A stretch of DNA of 64,000 nucleotides from Phytoactinopolyspora alkaliphila (GCF_010550695.1 NZ_JAAGOB010000017.1:1-64000), one strand, 5' to 3'. Counted from the first letter of the stretch, positions 10,397 to 19,993 are shown. Made by a program: numbers and translations. Notes: generated by a model from the letters alone, not told the origin.

Positions 10397-11682
10397 ACTT
10401 CCTCCTCTGCCCGTTCCACGGGCGCCCGGCGGACCTTCACCGTACTCACCCGGTTTCTGCGGCCAGTGGTGTCCTCCGCCTCGAGGAAGAGCTCGCCGAC
10501 CTGGACCTGCGCGCCCGAGATCGGCACCCGTCCCAGATGCTTGGCGAGCAGGCCGCCGACGGTGTCCACGTCGTCGTCCTCCAGCTCGAGACCGAACAGC
10601 TCGCCCAGTTCGTCGACGTGGAGGCGGGCGCTGACCCGCACCATGTCGTCGTCGAGCACTTGAACCTGTTCCTCGGTGGTGTCGTACTCGTCGGCGATCT
10701 CACCGACGATCTCCTCGATGATGTCCTCGATGGTGACCAGCCCCGCGGTCCCCCCGTACTCGTCGACGACGATCGCCACGTGCGTCCGTTGTGCCTGCAT
10801 CTCCCGGAGCAGGTCGTCGACCGGCTTGGAATCGGGAACGAACAGGGCGGGCCGGGTCACCGACTCCACCAGCTCACGTGTCTCGGCGGCGCGGTCGTCG
10901 TGCACGCGTTTCGCGGCGTCCTTCAGGTACGCGATCCCCATGACGTCGTCCAGGCCACCCGCGCCGACCACCGGAATACGGCTGAAGCCGCTGCGCAGCG
11001 CCAGGGACTGAAGCTGGCGCAGAGTCTTGTTCGCCTCGATGAACACCATGTCGGTGCGTGGGACCATGACCTCCCGCACCACTGTGTCTCCCAGTTCGAA
11101 GACGGAGTGGATCATCTCTCGCTCACCGGACTCGATGATCTTCCCGGCTTCCGCCAGGTCCACCATTTCCCTCAGATCGGCCTCCGTCGCAAAGGGGCCT
11201 TCGCGGAAGCCCTTGCCCGGTGTCAGCGCGTTCCCGAGCAGGATGAGCAGCTTGGGGATCGGCCCCAGGACCCTGGTGAGGGTCAGTAGCGGCCCGCCGA
11301 GCGCCAGCGCCACGCCCTCCGAGTGCTGGCGGCCGATGGTTCGCGGCGCCACACCGATCGCGACGAACGACACGACGAGCATCGCGCCGGCCGCGGCCAG
11401 CACGCTCTGCCATCGAGTGTCGAAGGCGGCCAGGCTCACCACGGTCACGATCACCACGGCCGTGATCTCCGCGGCGATCCTCAGCAGCAAAGCGGTGTTC
11501 AGGGCCGGCGCGGGATCAGCCAGCAGGCGCTGAAGCGGTAGCGCTCCCCGCCGGTTCGCCTTCACCAGCGATTCGGCCCGAGCTCGGGAGAAGCTCGTCA
11601 ATGCCGCGTCCGCCATGGCGAAGAGACCAGCGACAACCACCAGAATGACCGCTGAGATGAGCAGCCACGCTGAACCGTTCAC
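10393..11682 (-). CDS. CNNM/CorC-HlyC family membrane protein with CBS pair
   Basis: From GTG 11682 the protein has 429 residues. An N-terminal CNNM domain (DUF21) with hydrophobic helices starts MNGSAWLLISAVILVVVAGL. Two CBS domains follow, around REVMVPRTDMVFIEANKT and VAIVVDEYGGTAGLVTIED. The C-terminus is a CorC_HlyC domain. Family members are linked to Mg2+/Co2+ homeostasis, but transport is not proven by sequence. The open frame extends 100 codons upstream into ybeY in another frame. GTG 11682 is chosen because the membrane domain starts there and AAGGGG lies about 8 nt upstream. Confidence 0.88.
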   Translation of the reverse strand: MNGSAWLLISAVILVVVAGLFAMADAALTSFSRARAESLVKANRRGALPLQRLLADPAPALNTALLLRIAAEITAVVIVTVVSLAAFDTRWQSVLAAAGAMLVVSFVAIGVAPRTIGRQHSEGVALALGGPLLTLTRVLGPIPKLLILLGNALTPGKGFREGPFATEADLREMVDLAEAGKIIESGEREMIHSVFELGDTVVREVMVPRTDMVFIEANKTLRQLQSLALRSGFSRIPVVGAGGLDDVMGIAYLKDAAKRVHDDRAAETRELVESVTRPALFVPDSKPVDDLLREMQAQRTHVAIVVDEYGGTAGLVTIEDIIEEIVGEIADEYDTTEEQVQVLDDDMVRVSARLHVDELGELFGLELEDDDVDTVGGLLAKHLGRVPISGAQVQVGELFLEAEDTTGRRNRVSTVKVRRAPVERAEEEV

Positions 11683-11707
11683 GGTCTGCACCCCTTGGTC
11701 GCCGCGC

Positions 11708-12172
11708 TCACGCCCGGCTCTTCCGGGCCGCGCGCCACTCGCCCAGCAATGAGTTCTGCAGTCCGAACATCTCTTTTTCCTCATCCGGCTCGGCATGGTC
11801 GTAACCGAGCAAGTGCAGAATGCCATGGGTGGTGAGCAGGTGAAGCTCGTCTTCCATACTGTGGCCGGCTCCCCGAGCCTGCGCCGCCGCGACCTGGGGA
11901 CACAGGACGACGTCGCCCAGGAGCCCCTCCGCCGGTTCGGCACCCTCGGCCGGAGGCCGCAGCTCGTCCATCGGGAAAGACAGGACATCGGTGGGGCCGG
12001 GCTCGTCCATCCACTGCATGTGCAGCTCTTCCATCGGCTCGGGGTCGACGAGCATGATGGCGAGCTCCGCCTGGGGATGGATCCGTAGCTGGCCGAGCAC
12101 GAACCTGGCGAGGTCGGACAGGGCCTTGACGTCGATCTCCGTGGTGGTCTCGTTGTTGACCTCGATGGTCAC
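11708..12172 (-). CDS. ybeY: Endoribonuclease YbeY
   Basis: This is the metal-dependent RNase needed for 16S rRNA 3'-end maturation. The 154-residue protein carries the zinc motif [11 protein letters not shown] at residues 116-126. It starts at GTG 12172, overlapping the phoH stop by 4 bp (GTGA), so the two are translationally coupled. The order phoH-ybeY-CBS protein-era is widely conserved. Confidence 0.95.
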   Translation of the reverse strand: MTIEVNNETTTEIDVKALSDLARFVLGQLRIHPQAELAIMLVDPEPMEELHMQWMDEPGPTDVLSFPMDELRPPAEGAEPAEGLLGDVVLCPQVAAAQARGAGHSMEDELHLLTTHGILHLLGYDHAEPDEEKEMFGLQNSLLGEWRAARKSRA

Positions 12173-13221
12173 GAACGTCTCCCCGAGGAGCGCTGGCGGT
12201 CGCGGCCGCGCGAGCCGGCGTGCCCGCCTGCCCGGCCGTCGGGCTCGGCGTCGAACTTGGCGTAGGCGTCGACGATCTCGCTCACCAGCCGGTGGCGGAC
12301 GACGTCGTGACTGCTCAGCCGGCAGAAGTGCACGTCCTCGATGCCGTGGAGGATACCTTCGACCACCCGGAGCCCGCTGGACGTGCCGGACGGGAGGTCC
12401 ACCTGGGTGACGTCCCCGGTCACCACCATCTTCGAGCCGAAGCCGAGCCGGGTGAGAAACATCTTCATCTGCTCCGGCGAGGTGTTCTGGGCCTCGTCGA
12501 GGATGACGAACGCGTCGTTGAGGGTGCGCCCCCGCATGTACGCGAGCGGCGCCACCTCGATGGTGCCCTCGGTCATCAGCCGGGGGATGGACGCGGGATC
12601 CATCATGTCGTGCAGCGCGTCGTACAGCGGCCGCAGATAGGGGTCGATCTTCTCGCTGAGCGTGCCCGGCAGGTAGCCCAGGCGTTCGCCGGCTTCGACG
12701 GCCGGCCTGGTCAGGACGATCCTCGTGACCTGCTTGGCCTGCAGCGCCTGCACGGCCTTCGCCACCGCGAGATACGTCTTTCCCGTGCCGGCCGGGCCGA
12801 TGCCGAAGACGACCGTGTGCTTGTCGATCGCGTCGACGTAGCGCTTCTGGTTCAGCGTCTTGGCCCGGATGGTGCGGCCGCGGTTGGACAGGATGTTGGC
12901 CGTCAGGATGTCGGCGGGCCGTTCCGTGGTGCGAGCCCTGAGCATGGCCACGGTGCGCTCGACGGCCTCGGGCGTCAGTCCCTGGCCGGTCCGTACGACG
13001 GCGACCAGCTCGTCGATGGCGCGTTCGGCCTCCGCGATGTCTCCCGGCTGGCCGGTCATGGTGATCTCGTTGCCACGCACATGGATGTCGACGCCCGGAT
13101 ACGACGACTCGACGACTCGGATGAGTTCGTCCGCGGAGCCGAGCAGGCTCACCATCGAGATACTCGATGGGACGACGATGGTGTGTTGGGCTCCCTCTGG
13201 AGCCCGTTCTAACTCGGTCAT
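12169..13221 (-). CDS. phoH: PhoH-like ATPase
   Basis: The 350-residue P-loop ATPase has Walker A GPAGTGKT (residues 142-149) and Walker [12 protein letters not shown]-like segment precedes the ATPase core, and a charged, Gly/Arg-rich tail follows it. PhoH2-type proteins are linked to RNA metabolism with YbeY. The coupled start of ybeY supports this, although no specific RNA target can be inferred. Confidence 0.92.
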   Translation of the reverse strand: MTELERAPEGAQHTIVVPSSISMVSLLGSADELIRVVESSYPGVDIHVRGNEITMTGQPGDIAEAERAIDELVAVVRTGQGLTPEAVERTVAMLRARTTERPADILTANILSNRGRTIRAKTLNQKRYVDAIDKHTVVFGIGPAGTGKTYLAVAKAVQALQAKQVTRIVLTRPAVEAGERLGYLPGTLSEKIDPYLRPLYDALHDMMDPASIPRLMTEGTIEVAPLAYMRGRTLNDAFVILDEAQNTSPEQMKMFLTRLGFGSKMVVTGDVTQVDLPSGTSSGLRVVEGILHGIEDVHFCRLSSHDVVRHRLVSEIVDAYAKFDAEPDGRAGGHAGSRGRDRQRSSGRRS

Positions 13222-13424
13222 GGGTCAGCCCTGACGGGCCACGCTCACACTACCCTCCGGTCTCGGCCACTCGCCTGCTCTGGCTTCTGGCACCGTCCTT
13301 GTCGACGCAGACACCATGGTACCCAGGAACGCGCGAAACCAGCAGGGTATTTCCATCGTGCCGTGCAGGCGTGAGGAGACTGTGCTTCACCGGTGTGGTC
13401 TGCGCGTAGGTGGATCCGCACGTG

Positions 13425-13772
13425 TCAGCCGGGCGGCCACGACAGCGCACGCCCGCCGAGCACGTGGAGATGCGCGTGGAAGACCGACTGGCCCGCTTCC
13501 GCGCCGGTGTTGAAGACCAGCCGGAACGCCTCGATGCCGTCCTGCTCGGCCACGGCTGCCCCCGCACTGATCACCTCGGCCATGGCCAGCGGATCGCCTG
13601 CGGCCAGCGCCGGGGCGTCCTGGTAGTGCTCCTTGGGCACCACCAGCACGTGCGTCGGGGCCTGCGGCGAGACGTCCCGGAACGCCAGCGTGCGCTCCGA
13701 CTCGCGGACCACCGACGCCGGGACCTCACCCGCCACGATCTTGCAGAACAGGCAGTCGACTTGGCTACTCAT
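13425..13772 (-). CDS. HIT family protein (HinT-like)
   Basis: The 115-residue histidine-triad protein has the catalytic motif HAHLH (H99, H101, H103) and the N-terminal CLFCKIVAGEVPA of the HINT branch, which hydrolyses adenosine phosphoramidates. The two N-terminal cysteines could bind zinc, as in related proteins. It is monocistronic and divergent from the downstream sigma-factor gene. Confidence 0.92.
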   Translation of the reverse strand: MSSQVDCLFCKIVAGEVPASVVRESERTLAFRDVSPQAPTHVLVVPKEHYQDAPALAAGDPLAMAEVISAGAAVAEQDGIEAFRLVFNTGAEAGQSVFHAHLHVLGGRALSWPPG

Positions 13773-13959
13773 CCGTGCATCGTAGAACCCCGGACGGCTG
13801 TTCCGCGATCATCACCCTCCCGCCGGGCGGACGAGTTCGCACGACGAGGACCCGCCCCGGGCACCGATCCGCCACCGTTGCCAGGGAATGCCGATCAGCT
13901 TGTGCCTGGGATGGGGAGCGTGTAAACCGATCATGCCTGCAACGCGTCGGTAGGAGTAT

Positions 13960-14490
13960 GTGGTGGAAGACAGCACGCGTGACGCCGAAGGCGCACAGGA
14001 CGCGGATTCGGCGATCACCGAACTCTACGCAGCGCACTATGCCGGGCTGGTCAGGCTGGCGGCTCTGCTGATGCGTGACGAGTCCGTCGCCGAGGAGATC
14101 GTCCAGGACGCCTTCGTCGCGCTGCACCGCCGATGGCGCCGCCTCAAGGATCCACAGAAGGCGGCCGGCTACCTGCGCACGTCAGTGGTTCATGGGACCC
14201 GCTCCATGCAACGACGACGCCAGGTGGCCAAGCGGCACCCGCAGGATCTTCCACCGGACGAGCCCAGCGCGGAGCAGACCGCCTTGACGGCCGAAGTGGG
14301 CAACGCCGTCGTCGACGCGCTGCGGGAACTCCCGGCACGGCAGCGCGAGGCTCTCGTCCTGCGCTACTACGGAGGCCTGTCGGAGTCGGAGATAGCCAGC
14401 GCAATGAAGATCAGCAACGGGGCCGTGAAAAGCCACGCGTCGCGCGGAATGGCCGCGCTGCGGCCCGTACTCGAATCGTGGAGGAGGTGA
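13960..14490 (+). CDS. ECF RNA polymerase sigma factor, SigE family
   Basis: The 176-residue sigma factor has region 2 (YAGLVRLAALLMRDESVAEE, then QDAF and RRWRRL) and region 4 (LPARQREALVLRYYGGLSESEIA, then the helix SNGAVKSHASRGM). It resembles the SigE-type ECF proteins common in actinomycetes. GGAG at 13953-13956 lies 3 nt before GTG 13960 and 6 nt before GTG 13963, so 13963 may be the true start. The next gene starts 5 nt after the stop and encodes a membrane-anchored partner, probably an anti-sigma or sensor protein. Confidence 0.9.
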   Translation: MVEDSTRDAEGAQDADSAITELYAAHYAGLVRLAALLMRDESVAEEIVQDAFVALHRRWRRLKDPQKAAGYLRTSVVHGTRSMQRRRQVAKRHPQDLPPDEPSAEQTALTAEVGNAVVDALRELPARQREALVLRYYGGLSESEIASAMKISNGAVKSHASRGMAALRPVLESWRR

Positions 14491-14495
14491 ACGCC

Positions 14496-15638
14496 GTGAA
14501 CGAGAGATGGTCCTCCGAGGAGGAGAAGCTGCAAGCGGCGCTTCACGCCGCAGCCCAGAATGTGTCCCCCGGCCCCGACGGACTCGCCCGCATCCGGCGC
14601 CGCACAGCCGAATCGCCCTGGTGGCGCAACCCGGTCTTCTACGGCGTGGCGGCCGGCGTCGCCACCGCCGCGGCGGCCGTCGTCATCGCCGTCAACACCC
14701 TGGGTACGGGCGCCGACGACCTGTCGGTGAGCCCGGCCGACTCGCCGACCAGCAGCCAGACCAGCGTGCCCTCACAGGAGCCGACAACCGGGCCGGTCGA
14801 TCCGACCGATGCTGATCCCACCCGCGACCCGGACGACGACCCGGGTGATGACCCGGAATCTGAGCCCATTGATCCCGCCGAGGAGCCGGACGAGACCGAA
14901 CCGCCCGCGACAGCCGAGCGCATGGCGCTGCCGGTCTACTTCACGGTGGACGGCCAGGTGAACCGCGAATGGCAGAGCGTCACCGGTACCGATCCCCTAC
15001 TGGCCGCCGCCGACGCGTCGCTCAACGGCACGTCGTTCGATCCGCGCTACGAGAGCCTCTGGTCCCCGGTCGAGGTGATCTCGGCCGAGGTGGTGGACGG
15101 CGTCATCGAGGTGGATCTGCGCTCGCCGGTGGAGCTCGACGCGGATCCGGAGCTGGCCGATGAAGCTGTCCAGCAGCTCGTCTACACCGTGACGGCGACG
15201 GCCGCGATGCCGCTGGTTCCGGAGGTCGACGGCGCCGTGCCCGTGCGGATCCTGGTGGATGGCGCACCGGCGGATGATCTGTTCGGCAGCGTCGACGTGA
15301 GCGAGCCGGTCACTCGTGCCGATCAGATCGACGTGCGCTACCTGATCGACATCGACAGCCCAGCATACGGAGCGGACGTCAGCAGCCCGGTGACGGTCTC
15401 CGGGGTGGCCGCCGTCTTCGAGGGGAACGCGCTGTGGGAGCTGCGCCGGGACGGCGAGGTGGTCGACTCCGGCATCACGCAGACGGAGGAAGCGTTCACG
15501 TTCTCGCCGTTCAGCATCGAGCTCGGCGACCTCGAACCAGGCACCTACGAGATCACCGTCATGGAGGACGACGTGTCCGACGGCGAAGGCCCCGAGCCAC
15601 GCTTCGAGACCAAGGAGTTCACCGTCGTCGCCCCCTGA
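14496..15638 (+). CDS. Membrane-anchored protein with GerMN-like and Gmad2-like domains, probable sigma partner
   Basis: From GTG 14496 (GAGGAGG 8 nt upstream) the protein has 380 residues. About 45 cytosolic residues precede one hydrophobic segment (NPVFYGVAAGVATAAAAVVI). A Pro/Asp/Glu-rich spacer follows, then a GerMN-like domain (ALPVYFTVDGQVNREW, later IEVDLRSPVEL) and a C-terminal Ig-like Gmad2-type domain (IDSPAYGADVSSPVTVSGVA). The arrangement directly after an ECF sigma gene suggests an extracytoplasmic sensor or anti-sigma factor. No zinc motif of classical anti-sigmas is present. Confidence 0.75.
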   Translation: MNERWSSEEEKLQAALHAAAQNVSPGPDGLARIRRRTAESPWWRNPVFYGVAAGVATAAAAVVIAVNTLGTGADDLSVSPADSPTSSQTSVPSQEPTTGPVDPTDADPTRDPDDDPGDDPESEPIDPAEEPDETEPPATAERMALPVYFTVDGQVNREWQSVTGTDPLLAAADASLNGTSFDPRYESLWSPVEVISAEVVDGVIEVDLRSPVELDADPELADEAVQQLVYTVTATAAMPLVPEVDGAVPVRILVDGAPADDLFGSVDVSEPVTRADQIDVRYLIDIDSPAYGADVSSPVTVSGVAAVFEGNALWELRRDGEVVDSGITQTEEAFTFSPFSIELGDLEPGTYEITVMEDDVSDGEGPEPRFETKEFTVVAP

Positions 15639-15662
15639 ACCCGCTTTTATGGGCCCCCGCTA

Positions 15663-15748
15663 AATGATCATGTAAACCATGTTTTCTCGTGCTTCACCAG
15701 GTCTGCAGCCCTGGTGAAGCACGAGAAAACATGGTTTACATGATCATT
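15663..15748. terminator. Perfect 39-bp inverted repeat between convergent genes
   Basis: Left arm 15663-15701 and right arm 15710-15748 are perfectly complementary over 39 bp, with an 8-nt loop. It lies 24 bp after the GerMN gene stop and 15 bp after the rsmE stop. It would act as a bidirectional transcription stop, although no long U-run follows. The arms are unusually long for a bacterial terminator and unusually AT-rich at the outer end. Confidence 0.8.
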
Positions 15749-15763
15749 CGGAACCGGGGCGAT

Positions 15764-16501
15764 CTAGGGCCAGCGCGGCGTGCGGGACAGCAGGACACCG
15801 GCGGCCACGGTCCCCGCCGTGGACGTCCGCAGCACCGTGGGACCCAGCCGCGCGGCCACCGCACCGGCCGACGTGAAGCTCTCCAGTTCCTCCGGCGAGA
15901 CGCCCCCTTCGGGGCCGACAGCAACGACGACGTCCCCGGCAGCGGGAAGCTCGACCGAGGTCAGAGGCACGGACGCCTCCTCGTGCAGGACGACCCCGAG
16001 CGCCGCCGTCTCGAAGCGCGCCGCCACCGCATCGGATGACGCCAGCTCGCCGACGCGGGGCAGCCATGCCCGCCGCGACTGCTTCGCCGCCTCGCGCGAC
16101 GTCGATCGCCAGCGGCGCAGCGCCTTCTCGCCACGCTCACCCTTCCAGCGCGTGACACACCGAGCGGCCGACCACGGCACGATCTCGTCGACACCGACCT
16201 CGGTGAGGGTCTCCACCGCCGTCTCGCCTCGCTCGCCCTTCGGCAGCGCCTGAACGACGACGATCCGAGGCGCTGGGGGCGCGACGTCGGCCCTGGACTC
16301 GACGTCGCACGTGATCCCCGTACGGTCGGCCGCCGACACGACACACTGGGCAACGTGCCCGGCACCGTCGGTGAGGTCCACCCGCTCGCCCACACCGATC
16401 CTGCGCACCACGGCCGCATGCCGGCCCTCGTCGCCGTCGAGCCGCACCCGGTCTCCGGCCCGCAGGGCCTCGGGGTCGGCGATGAAGACCGGGACGCTCA
16501 G
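15764..16501 (-). CDS. rsmE: 16S rRNA (uracil-1498-N3)-methyltransferase, probable CTG start
   Basis: RsmE methylates U1498 of 16S rRNA. The SPOUT fold is recognised from [19 protein letters not shown] and the closing [18 protein letters not shown]. The conserved N-terminal PUA-like strand ([20 protein letters not shown]) is encoded upstream of the first standard start, GTG 16447. The only start codon that includes it is CTG 16501, whose CTGA overlaps the dnaJ stop by 4 nt. From there the protein is 245 residues, the normal length. A start at GTG 16447 would give 227 residues lacking the first strand. Confidence 0.88.
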   Translation of the reverse strand: MSVPVFIADPEALRAGDRVRLDGDEGRHAAVVRRIGVGERVDLTDGAGHVAQCVVSAADRTGITCDVESRADVAPPAPRIVVVQALPKGERGETAVETLTEVGVDEIVPWSAARCVTRWKGERGEKALRRWRSTSREAAKQSRRAWLPRVGELASSDAVAARFETAALGVVLHEEASVPLTSVELPAAGDVVVAVGPEGGVSPEELESFTSAGAVAARLGPTVLRTSTAGTVAAGVLLSRTPRWP

Positions 16502-17640
16502 CTCAGGCCGTCCTTGAATGCCTCCCGGATACGGCTGAACAGGTTGCCCTGCTGCGCTACCGTGCCGGGACCCGCAACGTACTCCTCGCCGCGGAGCTTG
16601 GCCAGCTCCCGCAGCAGTTCCTCCTGCCGGGCGTCGAGCTTGGTGGGTGTCTGCACCTCGATGTGGACGAAGAGATCACCTCGACCGGTGCCGCGCAACC
16701 GCGGCACTCCCCGCGCTGCCAGGCGAATCCGTTCACCGTGCTGAGCACCCGGCCGGACCTCGATGATCTCCTTACCGTCCAGCGTCTCCAGCTCGACGTT
16801 GGTGCCGAGCGCAGCCGCCGTCATCGGCAGCTTCAGGGTGCAGTGCAGATTGTCGTCCTCGCGGGTGAACACCGGGTGCGCAGTGATGGCGATCTCGACG
16901 TAAAGGTCACCCGCCGGCCCCCCGCCGGGACCGACCTCACCGTGCCCGGCCAGCTGGATTCGCGTGCCGCTGTCGACGCCGGCCGGGATCTTGATCGTCA
17001 GCGTGCGGCGGCTGCGCACCCGCCCGTCGCCCCCGCACTCCACGCACGGGTTCGGGTTGACCGAGCCGAATCCCTGGCATTGCGGGCACGGGCGGCTGGT
17101 CATGACCTGGCCCATGAACGAGCGCTGCACCTGCTTGATCTCACCCTGGCCACCACAGGTGTCACAGGTGGCAAGCTGCGCACCCGCGGACGTCCCTGCA
17201 CCAGAACACACGGTACATACCACCGCGGTGTCGACCTGCAGCTCCTTGGTGGCGCCGAAGACCGCCTCGGCGAGATCGACCTTCAGCCGGACCAGGGCGT
17301 CCTGACCGCGGCGGACCCGGCTGCGCGGGCCGCGGGTGGCCGTCCCACCAAAGAACGCGTCCATGATGTCGGTGAACGAGAAGCCGGGACCGAACCCGCC
17401 GCCCGCTCCTCCGCCGGCTGCCAGCGGATCGCCGCCGAGGTCGTACATCTCCCGCTTCTTCGGGTCGGCGAGGACCTCGTAGGCGCCGGTGACCTGCTTG
17501 AAGCGTTCCTGCGTCTCCGGGTCCGGATTGACGTCGGGATGCAGCTGTCGCGCGAGCTTGCGATACGCCTTCTTGATCTCGTCCGTCGAGGCATCCCTGG
17601 ATACGCCAAGAACCTCGTAGTAATCAGTGGTCGGCACCAT
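16498..17640 (-). CDS. dnaJ: Chaperone DnaJ
   Basis: The 380-residue Hsp40 co-chaperone stimulates DnaK ATPase. It has a J domain with HPD at residues 34-36, a Gly/Phe region, four zinc-finger repeats ([32 protein letters not shown]) and a C-terminal substrate-binding domain. It follows hrcA by 13 bp, and the rsmE start overlaps its stop, forming an hrcA-dnaJ-rsmE operon. It is probably repressed by HrcA at the CIRCE site upstream of hrcA. Confidence 0.97.
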   Translation of the reverse strand: MVPTTDYYEVLGVSRDASTDEIKKAYRKLARQLHPDVNPDPETQERFKQVTGAYEVLADPKKREMYDLGGDPLAAGGGAGGGFGPGFSFTDIMDAFFGGTATRGPRSRVRRGQDALVRLKVDLAEAVFGATKELQVDTAVVCTVCSGAGTSAGAQLATCDTCGGQGEIKQVQRSFMGQVMTSRPCPQCQGFGSVNPNPCVECGGDGRVRSRRTLTIKIPAGVDSGTRIQLAGHGEVGPGGGPAGDLYVEIAITAHPVFTREDDNLHCTLKLPMTAAALGTNVELETLDGKEIIEVRPGAQHGERIRLAARGVPRLRGTGRGDLFVHIEVQTPTKLDARQEELLRELAKLRGEEYVAGPGTVAQQGNLFSRIREAFKDGLS

Positions 17641-17653
17641 CTATCCCCATGCT

Positions 17654-18676
17654 CTAGTTCGCATCAAGTATTTGACTGACATAACGTGCAACAGCGCCGA
17701 CGGCGGCCATCGTTCCCGGATAGTCCATCCGGGTTGGGCCGAGTACACCCAAGCTTCCCAGCGCCTGATCGCCTGGGCCGTAGGCCGTAGTGACGATCGA
17801 CGTGGCGGACAGCCCCGAGGTCGCGTTCTCCTGTCCGATCCGGACGGTCACCGGCGAAGCGTGCGACGCCTGGCCGAGCAGGCGCAGCAAGACGACGTGC
17901 TCCTCCAGGGCGGACAGCAGCGGCTCGAGTTCGGTGTCGAACTCGTGCCCGTATCGGGCCAGGTTGGCGGTCCCGGCGACGGCGACCCGCTCCTCGCCTC
18001 GTTCGACGAGCGACTCCAGCAACGTCACGGCGACTCCCGACACGACGTGCCGGTCCTCGTGCGCGAACTGCGACGGCAGGTCGACCACCTTGCTCGCCAC
18101 GGAGGCGAAGTCCAGTCCGGCCACCAGCGCGTTGAGGCGGGCTCGGAGGTCGCCCAGCAAGGAGTCCTCCGGTTCCGCGGGAAGCTCGACGACACGCTGC
18201 TCGACACGCCCGGTGTCGGTGATGAGCACCACGAGCAGGCGAGCTTGTCCCAGGCCGACGAGCTCCACGTGCCGAACCGTTGACCGGGTGAGCGACGGAT
18301 ACTGCACCACGGCCGCTTGCCGCGTGAGCTGAGCGAGCAGCCGCACCGTGCGGGAGATCACATCGTCGAGATCGACCGCGCCCTCCAGGAACGACCTGAT
18401 GGCCCGGCGCTCGGCCGCCGAGAGCGGCTTCACCTTCGAGAGCCGGTCCACGAAAAGCCGGTAGCCCTTGTCCGTAGGCACCCGACCGGCACTCGTGTGT
18501 GGCTGAGTGATGTACCCCTCGTCCTCGAGGGTGGCCATGTCGTTGCGGATGGTCGCCGACGAAACGCCCAACTGATGCCGGTCTACCAGCGCTTTCGACC
18601 CCACCGGCTCCTGCGTGGCGACGTAGTCCTCGACGATGGCTCGGAGTACCTCCAGCTTGCGGTCATCGATCGGCAC
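17654..18676 (-). CDS. hrcA: Heat-inducible transcription repressor HrcA
   Basis: From GTG 18676 the protein has 340 residues. It has an N-terminal winged helix ([26 protein letters not shown], seen in two parts) and the HrcA-specific domain with [15 protein letters not shown]. HrcA binds CIRCE elements and represses chaperone genes. GGGAGG lies 7 nt before GTG 18676. The open frame runs 20 codons further upstream through the CIRCE operator, so the upstream start is rejected. Confidence 0.96.
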   Translation of the reverse strand: MPIDDRKLEVLRAIVEDYVATQEPVGSKALVDRHQLGVSSATIRNDMATLEDEGYITQPHTSAGRVPTDKGYRLFVDRLSKVKPLSAAERRAIRSFLEGAVDLDDVISRTVRLLAQLTRQAAVVQYPSLTRSTVRHVELVGLGQARLLVVLITDTGRVEQRVVELPAEPEDSLLGDLRARLNALVAGLDFASVASKVVDLPSQFAHEDRHVVSGVAVTLLESLVERGEERVAVAGTANLARYGHEFDTELEPLLSALEEHVVLLRLLGQASHASPVTVRIGQENATSGLSATSIVTTAYGPGDQALGSLGVLGPTRMDYPGTMAAVGAVARYVSQILDAN

Positions 18677-18709
18677 GTGGCACCTCCCAGGAAATCGCCA
18701 AGAGTCAGA

Positions 18710-18736
18710 CTGGCACTCAAACCTGCCAAGTGCCAA
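18710..18736. promoter_or_regulatory. CIRCE operator of the hrcA-dnaJ operon
   Basis: The site reads ctggcactc, then 9 nt, then aagtgccaa, which is the TTGGCACTC-N9-GAGTGCCAA pattern with two differences. It sits 33 bp before the hrcA GTG. A minus-strand hexamer TAGAAT (18736-18741) abuts it, so transcription would start inside the operator. HrcA binding there would block its own operon. Confidence 0.88.
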
Positions 18737-18741
18737 TTCTA
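18736..18741 (-). promoter_or_regulatory. Candidate -10 box of the hrcA promoter
   Basis: TAGAAT on the minus strand matches the actinobacterial TANNNT -10 pattern and lies directly beside CIRCE. No convincing -35 is seen at 17-18 nt spacing. Confidence 0.5.
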
Positions 18742-19117
18742 CCGGCGTTGTCTACGAACCCGTGTCTTCCGAAGGCGGCTTCACGATCGGTGTGGGAACA
18801 GCTGTGGTGATTCCCGCCGCTCAGGGCGGGTGTTTCTCACTCGGCTCGCCACACGACCACGCCGGAGAAGCGTCGGCCGGCCAGAATTCACACGGCGATC
18901 ACCACGATGACCATAAGCTTCCACGCGGCACCATGGCGACCACAAGCTTCCACGCGGCCGGCGCGCCACCGCTGCACGCGTCTACCTCCCCCACCTACCG
19001 ACCGTCCAACTCGCAGGCCAGGCACCCATCCACCGGCCGGGCAGCCGTATTCGCCACGTCCGCGCCACCTCGACACGGTGCGGGCCTGGCACGTCGGCGC
19101 GTAGTAGCGTCACTCGG
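18742..19117. other. Divergent intergenic region between hrcA and the DUF3097 gene
   Basis: No supported gene lies here. The visible structure is a 15-bp direct repeat, aagcttccacgcggc, at 18915-18929 and 18944-18958. Promoters for both flanking genes must lie in or near this stretch, but only the hrcA side shows clear signals. Confidence 0.6.
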
Positions 19118-19972
19118 GTGCGGAAGTTCTCTGATCGTTATGGGCGCGACGTCCTGCAGAACTCGCCCCATCCTCAGCGGCCCAAGAGCGTGGAGACGGC
19201 GGCGGTGCCGGGACTCGTCGTCGAAGATGTTCAGACCGGGTTCTGTGGCGCTGTGGTCGACTGCGACAAGCACGGCGTCACCCTCGAGGACCGGCACGGG
19301 GCTCGCCGGGCTTTCCCCTTGGGCGCTGGTTTCTGGGTCGACGGCAAGCCCGTCGCGCTGGTGCGTCCCGCCCAGGCCGCTCCGGTGAAGCCGTCCCGCA
19401 CCGCGTCGGGTTCCCGCACGGTCGACGGTCACCGGGCACGCGTGGCCCGGGAGAGCCGGATCTACGTCGAGGGCAAGCACGACGCCGAGCTCGTGGAGAG
19501 GATCTGGGGCGACGATCTGCGGGTGGAGGGGGTCGTCGTCGAAGGGCTCGGCGGCGCGGACGATCTCGCCGACATCATCCGGGAGTTCTCCCCCGGCCCC
19601 GGCCGCAGGCTCGGAGTCCTGCTCGACCACCTGGTGGACGGGTCGAAGGAGACGCGCATCGCGCAGCAGGCCCGGTCCGGCGCTGGCACGGGTGCGCAGC
19701 ACGTGCTGATCGTGGGGCACCCCTACGTCGACGTCTGGCAGGCGGTCCGGCCGTCGGTCCTCGGCATTGAAGCCTGGCCGGACGTTCCCCGTGGCGTGCC
19801 GTGGAAAGAAGGGGTCCTGGAGGCGATCGGCTGGAGCGAGGAACCGCCCGCGGCGTGGCGGCGCATTCTCGCCTCCGTGCGCACATACACCGACCTCGAG
19901 CCGGCGTTCCTGGGCCGCGTCGAGGAGCTCATCGACTTCGTCACACAGCCAGGAGTTGACCAAGCGCACTAA
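19118..19972 (+). CDS. DUF3097 family protein
   Basis: The 284-residue protein belongs to an actinobacterial family of unknown function that is often encoded beside hemW and hrcA. The central part, RIYVEGKHDAELVERIWGDD, resembles the start of a Toprim-like fold with its conserved glutamate. RLGVLLDHLVDGSKETRI later supplies the DxD-like acidic positions. Nucleic-acid binding or cleavage is possible but unproven. The start is GTG 19118. The stop TAA is embedded in an iron-box-like sequence that serves the next gene. Confidence 0.8.
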   Translation: MRKFSDRYGRDVLQNSPHPQRPKSVETAAVPGLVVEDVQTGFCGAVVDCDKHGVTLEDRHGARRAFPLGAGFWVDGKPVALVRPAQAAPVKPSRTASGSRTVDGHRARVARESRIYVEGKHDAELVERIWGDDLRVEGVVVEGLGGADDLADIIREFSPGPGRRLGVLLDHLVDGSKETRIAQQARSGAGTGAQHVLIVGHPYVDVWQAVRPSVLGIEAWPDVPRGVPWKEGVLEAIGWSEEPPAAWRRILASVRTYTDLEPAFLGRVEELIDFVTQPGVDQAH

Positions 19973-19986
19973 GGTGAGGCTATCCT
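19956..19986 (+). promoter_or_regulatory. Candidate promoter, probably giving a leaderless transcript
   Basis: TTGACC (19956-19961) and TATCCT (19981-19986) are separated by 19 bp. The -10-like hexamer ends 7 bp before ATG 19994, and no Shine-Dalgarno sequence precedes that ATG. Transcription would therefore start at about the start codon. Confidence 0.45.
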
Positions 19987-19988
19987 GG
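19970..19988 (+). promoter_or_regulatory. IdeR/DmdR-like iron box upstream of the siderophore ABC operon
   Basis: The 19-mer taaggtgaggctatcctgg matches 14 of 19 positions of the actinobacterial iron-box pattern TTAGGTTAGGCTAACCTAA. It overlaps the DUF3097 stop codon and ends 5 bp before the ATP-binding protein start. A repressor bound with Fe2+ here would silence the transporter in iron-replete cells. Confidence 0.7.
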
Positions 19989-19993
19989 CCTCC

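Noticed and set aside
11683-11988. 100-codon N-terminal extension of the CBS protein
   Set aside because: It runs through ybeY in another frame. The membrane domain begins at GTG 11682 with a ribosome site.
18677-18736. 20-codon upstream extension of hrcA
   Set aside because: It would run through the CIRCE operator. GTG 18676 with GGGAGG matches normal HrcA starts.
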